This document shows positions 6,886 to 8,927 of a stretch of 8,927 nt of DNA, one piece after another. The DNA is taken from NCBI GenBank assembly GCA_017538465.1, contig JAFYIW010000113.1:1-8927 (forward strand), given 5' to 3'. The first letter of the stretch is position 1. Each line of letters begins with the position of its first letter. The notes beneath the pieces were generated by a model. It did not search any database and was not told the DNA's origin. It saw only the letters and a list, made by a program, of their open reading frames with translations. Position numbers and translations under genes: made by a program. The DNA is from Victivallales bacterium (GTDB lineage: Bacteria; Verrucomicrobiota; Lentisphaeria; Oligosphaerales; Oligosphaeraceae).

Positions 6886-6950
6886 GGCAAACTTGGCAAA
6901 GACAAGGTATCTTAACAAGAATTGCCAAAGTCGCTTTGCCAAGGGGCAAT
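6886..6950 (+). repeat. Cluster of GGCAAA/TTTGCC repeats with competing inverted pairings
   Basis: GGCAAA occurs at 6886 and 6895, nine bases apart. CTTGGCAAAG (6892-6901) has a perfect 10-base inverse, CTTTGCCAAG (6934-6943). The latter can instead pair with TTGCCAAAG (6922-6930) across a three-base TCG loop, 8 of 9 pairs. ATTGCC (6921-6926) is also complementary to GGCAAT (6945-6950). A further TTTGCC lies upstream at 6837. The set sits between the TATAAT box and the ATG at 6989, so it could be a cis-acting RNA leader or a multi-site operator. No T run follows, which argues against a simple attenuator. Confidence 0.5.
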
Positions 6951-6988
6951 GGCCAATCACTCATAGCATTTCAAAGGTTTTCCCCATC

Positions 6989-7915
6989 ATGCCACATGTC
7001 CGCAAATCCCCCTTTGAGGCCATCCGCCGCGCCGTCAATCTAGCGCTTCAGCATGAGATCGCCGAGCGCCTCAATGAGCGGCTCCAGGCCATCGCCAGGG
7101 AAGAAACGCCAGTGAACTGGCTGAAACTCGGCCAAGAGTATCCCTCGTATGATGACCTGGCCTTCCATTTCCGGGGCAATGTCTTCTCCGTCAAAATCTA
7201 CGAATGCGGCCCCGGCGGCGAATCGCCGCTAAGTGCGGAGGAGATTGCCCGGCTGCAGGAGTTCGCCCGGGAAAACAATCTCATTCCATGCGGCTATCCA
7301 ATTGATGCACAGACACATGAACCACTTGAACAAGGATGGAACCTCCTGAGCCTGAAGACTGGCGAGCCGGTGGATCCCATGACCGTGCCATCCGCACCGA
7401 CCGCCCCGCTCTCCGCCTGGGAAAGGCACTCCTTCCAAACCATGCGCGCCGCCCAATGGCTGGTGCGAAGTCGCCGCGGCGAAATCCAAAATGTCTGCAC
7501 GCTCCCCGGAGCCGTGCCGCAGCTTTTCTTTTCGGACGGCGCGGGAAACCGCTGCTGGGCAATCGTGCAGGAAGAAGACACGCAGCCGGACCTGAAGGCG
7601 CTGCTCAAGGAACATCCCGCGCTTCAGGACGCCGACGGCTATCTGGGCGTCGTCAAACTCAACCCGCCAGACGGAGGCGACGCACTCCGCATGCAGCGCA
7701 GCGACCTCACGGTGGAGTTCGGCGGACTGAAGCGGATTTATCTGGCGCCGTCGTCCTCCCTGACCAGCGCTGAAGATGACGCGGAACTGCTTGGCCAGCC
7801 GCCGCCCGAATTGCCGGCGGAGCAGCCAGAGGAGGAGGTCTCCGGCAAGGGCTGCCTGCTTTTTCTGGTCGGCGCACTGACGGCATTGCTGGCGGCGTGC
7901 TCATGCCTCCAATAA
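6989..7915 (+). CDS. Unrecognised 308-aa protein with a C-terminal membrane anchor
   Basis: I do not recognise this protein and assign no function. The N-terminus (residues 5-40) looks helical and amphipathic (PFEAIRRAVNLALQHEIAERL). An alpha/beta-like region follows (DDLAFHFRGNVFSVKIYECG, then SAEEIARLQEFARENNLIPC). A second globular stretch lies at about 160-255 (GEIQNVCTLPGAVPQLFFSD; DADGYLGVVKLNPPDGGD). Next comes an acidic, Pro-rich linker at about 257-286 (QPPPELPAEQPEEEVSGKG) and a single hydrophobic segment at 288-306 (CLLFLVGALTALLAACSC), which ends almost at the C-terminus. This suggests a tail-anchored protein with its bulk in the cytoplasm. The ATG at 6989 is preceded by only a weak AAAGG 11 bases away; a TTG at 6893 in the same frame would add 32 residues encoded by the repeat region, which is less likely. 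folP begins 48 bases downstream, so co-transcription is possible. Confidence 0.8.
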   Translation: MPHVRKSPFEAIRRAVNLALQHEIAERLNERLQAIAREETPVNWLKLGQEYPSYDDLAFHFRGNVFSVKIYECGPGGESPLSAEEIARLQEFARENNLIPCGYPIDAQTHEPLEQGWNLLSLKTGEPVDPMTVPSAPTAPLSAWERHSFQTMRAAQWLVRSRRGEIQNVCTLPGAVPQLFFSDGAGNRCWAIVQEEDTQPDLKALLKEHPALQDADGYLGVVKLNPPDGGDALRMQRSDLTVEFGGLKRIYLAPSSSLTSAEDDAELLGQPPPELPAEQPEEEVSGKGCLLFLVGALTALLAACSCLQ

Positions 7916-7936
7916 CTGTTTCTGTCCGCGCGAAAA

Positions 7937-7952
7937 AAACGCCATGGCGTTT
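7937..7952. repeat. Perfect 16-bp palindrome upstream of folP
   Basis: AAACGCCATGGCGTTT (7937-7952) is its own reverse complement and ends 11 bases before the folP ATG. An A run precedes it (7933-7939), so on the minus strand it reads as a hairpin followed by T residues; on the plus strand only three T follow. It may be an operator or a weak terminator after the 308-aa protein gene. A TATATT box overlaps its right end (7952-7957) but lacks a credible -35. Confidence 0.45.
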
Positions 7953-7963
7953 ATATTCTCACC

Positions 7964-8812
7964 ATGCCTGACGAAATGACATTCCGATTCGGAGGGCGCA
8001 GCCTTGCGCTATGGCGGGGTGCACCAGTCCTGATGGGCATTCTCAATGTCACCCCGGACTCCTTTTCCGACGGTGGCCGCTATTTCCAATGTGTCCAGGC
8101 GATTGAACACGCCAAACGCATGGTGGCGGAAGGCGCCGCTATTCTCGACGTCGGCGGCGAGTCCACCCGGCCAGGCTTCACGCCGATTCCCGCCCAGGAG
8201 GAAATTCGCCGGGTCGTGCCAGTCATCCGGAAAATACGCGAGTTCTCCGAGGTGCCCATCTCCATTGACACCTCCAAGGCGGCGGTGGCCAAGGAAGCCC
8301 TGGCGGCGGGGGCGGACATGGTCAATGACGTCTCCGCGCTCGCCGACCCCGCCATGCCGGAGGTCATCGGCGCGCATCGCGCGGGCTGCATTCTCATGCA
8401 TTCCTCCACCCTGCCTCTGGATGCCGACGCTCCCCAAGTCGTGACGGAATGGCTGAGCCGACGGTTGGAGATGGCAACGCATAGTTGCCAATTGCCGAGG
8501 GAGTTTTTCCTGGCAGACCCGGGGATTGGCTTCGGCAAGACAGTTCCGCAGAATCTCTCCCTGATGGCGAATCTGAATCAGCTGGCCGACACGCTGCCGG
8601 TGCCGATTCTGCTCGCCATGTCCCGCAAGTCCTTCATCGGAGCGGTCGCCAAGGAGCCAGACCCGACCGAACGCCTGCCAGGCACCATCGCCGCCGCCGC
8701 ACTGACCTGTCGGGACTGCCATCTGCTCCGAGTCCATGACGTCGGCGCCGTGCGGCAGGCGCTTGCCGTCGCCGCGGCCATCACGGAATGTCGTTCGGCC
8801 GCCCCCCGATAA
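7964..8812 (+). CDS. folP: Dihydropteroate synthase
   Basis: This 282-aa cytoplasmic enzyme condenses p-aminobenzoate with 6-hydroxymethyl-7,8-dihydropterin diphosphate to form dihydropteroate in folate synthesis, and is the target class of sulfonamides. The family motifs appear in order along the TIM barrel: MGILNVTPDSFSDGG at 24-38 with Asn28 as the expected metal ligand, GGESTRPG at 64-71, SIDTSK at 100-105, NDV at 121-123, DPGIGFGKT at 185-193, SRKSFIG at 220-226 with Lys222, and RVHDV at 256-260 with Arg256. Length is typical and no key residue is missing. The ATG at 7964 lies about 20 residues before the first conserved strand, as usual. There is no Shine-Dalgarno (TATTCTCACC precedes the ATG). 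The gene follows the 308-aa protein gene by 48 bases. No other folate gene is visible in the window. Confidence 0.97.
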   Translation: MPDEMTFRFGGRSLALWRGAPVLMGILNVTPDSFSDGGRYFQCVQAIEHAKRMVAEGAAILDVGGESTRPGFTPIPAQEEIRRVVPVIRKIREFSEVPISIDTSKAAVAKEALAAGADMVNDVSALADPAMPEVIGAHRAGCILMHSSTLPLDADAPQVVTEWLSRRLEMATHSCQLPREFFLADPGIGFGKTVPQNLSLMANLNQLADTLPVPILLAMSRKSFIGAVAKEPDPTERLPGTIAAAALTCRDCHLLRVHDVGAVRQALAVAAAITECRSAAPR

Positions 8813-8830
8813 TCCACGACGAGGCGCACG

Positions 8831-8848
8831 GTCATTCGGCGCAATGAC
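8831..8848 (+). repeat. Small hairpin downstream of folP
   Basis: GTCATT (8831-8836) and AATGAC (8843-8848) form a perfect 6-bp stem around the loop CGGCGC, 18 bases after the folP stop. No T run follows, so this is at best a weak or Rho-dependent end, or a processing or stability element. Confidence 0.3.
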
Positions 8849-8892
8849 ACACGGCCAGTCCTTTCTTGCCAAAAGCTTTTCCTTCTCCACGG

Positions 8893-8927
8893 ATGAACTC
8901 CTTCTCCCTCCTTCTAGCCGATATCCA
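8893..8927 (+). CDS. Possible start of a further gene, truncated by the window edge
   Basis: An ATG at 8893 opens a frame (MNSFSLLLADI) that runs off the right edge; only 11 complete codons are visible. It lies 80 bases after folP on the same strand and is followed by hydrophobic residues, which would fit a gene start. There is no Shine-Dalgarno, as at most other starts here. A competing open frame starts at 8844 (MTHGQSFLAK) and is also unbroken to the edge. Too little is visible for a family call. Confidence 0.3.
   Translation, partial: MNSFSLLLADI

Noticed and set aside
6893..6988. TTG at 6893 as start of the 308-aa protein
   Set aside because: The extra 32 residues would be encoded by the inverted-repeat leader and look non-coding in character; the ATG at 6989 is simpler.
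6057..7043. A 328-codon plus-strand open frame spanning the djlA-like gene and the divergent intergenic region
   Set aside because: It covers the J and TerB domains in antisense and runs through the repeat region and across the start of the next gene, with no motif of its own.
8009..8890. A 293-codon minus-strand frame opposite folP, with a GTG start preceded by a good AAGGAG-like sequence (7-base spacing)
   Set aside because: The apparent ribosome site is the reverse of a pyrimidine-rich tract on the plus strand, real genes here lack such sites, and nearly the whole frame is antisense to folP with a motif-free product.

Overview
The window looks like an ordinary chromosomal segment of a GC-rich bacterium with weak or absent Shine-Dalgarno signals. 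The GH78 rhamnosidase, the separate mreD-like/PBP2 pair and the start regions would fit a Verrucomicrobiota/PVC-type bacterium. That placement is an inference; no marker gene here fixes the phylum. I saw no phage, IS, CRISPR or defence module.

Layout, left to right. (1) Positions 3-599 hold the C-terminal end of an unrecognised membrane protein, on the + strand. (2) Positions 648-3326 encode a complete GH78 alpha-L-rhamnosidase without an evident signal peptide and with an odd Cys/His-rich N-terminus. (3) A tRNA-Glu(CTC) gene at 3425-3499 has its own promoter and a Rho-independent terminator. (4) A minus-strand cluster, in transcription order djlA-like (6761-5946), mreD-like (5897-5394) and mrdA/PBP2 (5392-3554), runs head-on towards the tRNA. 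(5) The region 6762-6988 lies between divergent genes and contains predicted promoters and a dense set of GGCAAA/TTTGCC inverted repeats. (6) On the + strand follow an unrecognised 308-aa protein with a C-terminal membrane anchor (6989-7915) and folP, dihydropteroate synthase (7964-8812). (7) A truncated open frame begins near the right edge.

Functionally, the minus-strand cluster concerns the cell envelope: MreD and PBP2 act in side-wall peptidoglycan synthesis, and their neighbour is a membrane-anchored DnaK co-chaperone. mreB, mreC and rodA, which often accompany them, are not in the window. folP is a core folate-synthesis gene. The rhamnosidase implies use of rhamnose-containing glycans, with hydrolysis predicted in the cytoplasm.

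No new multi-gene system is evident. The items most worth checking are the structured leader of the 308-aa protein gene, the rhamnosidase N-terminus, and the djlA/mreD/mrdA arrangement.
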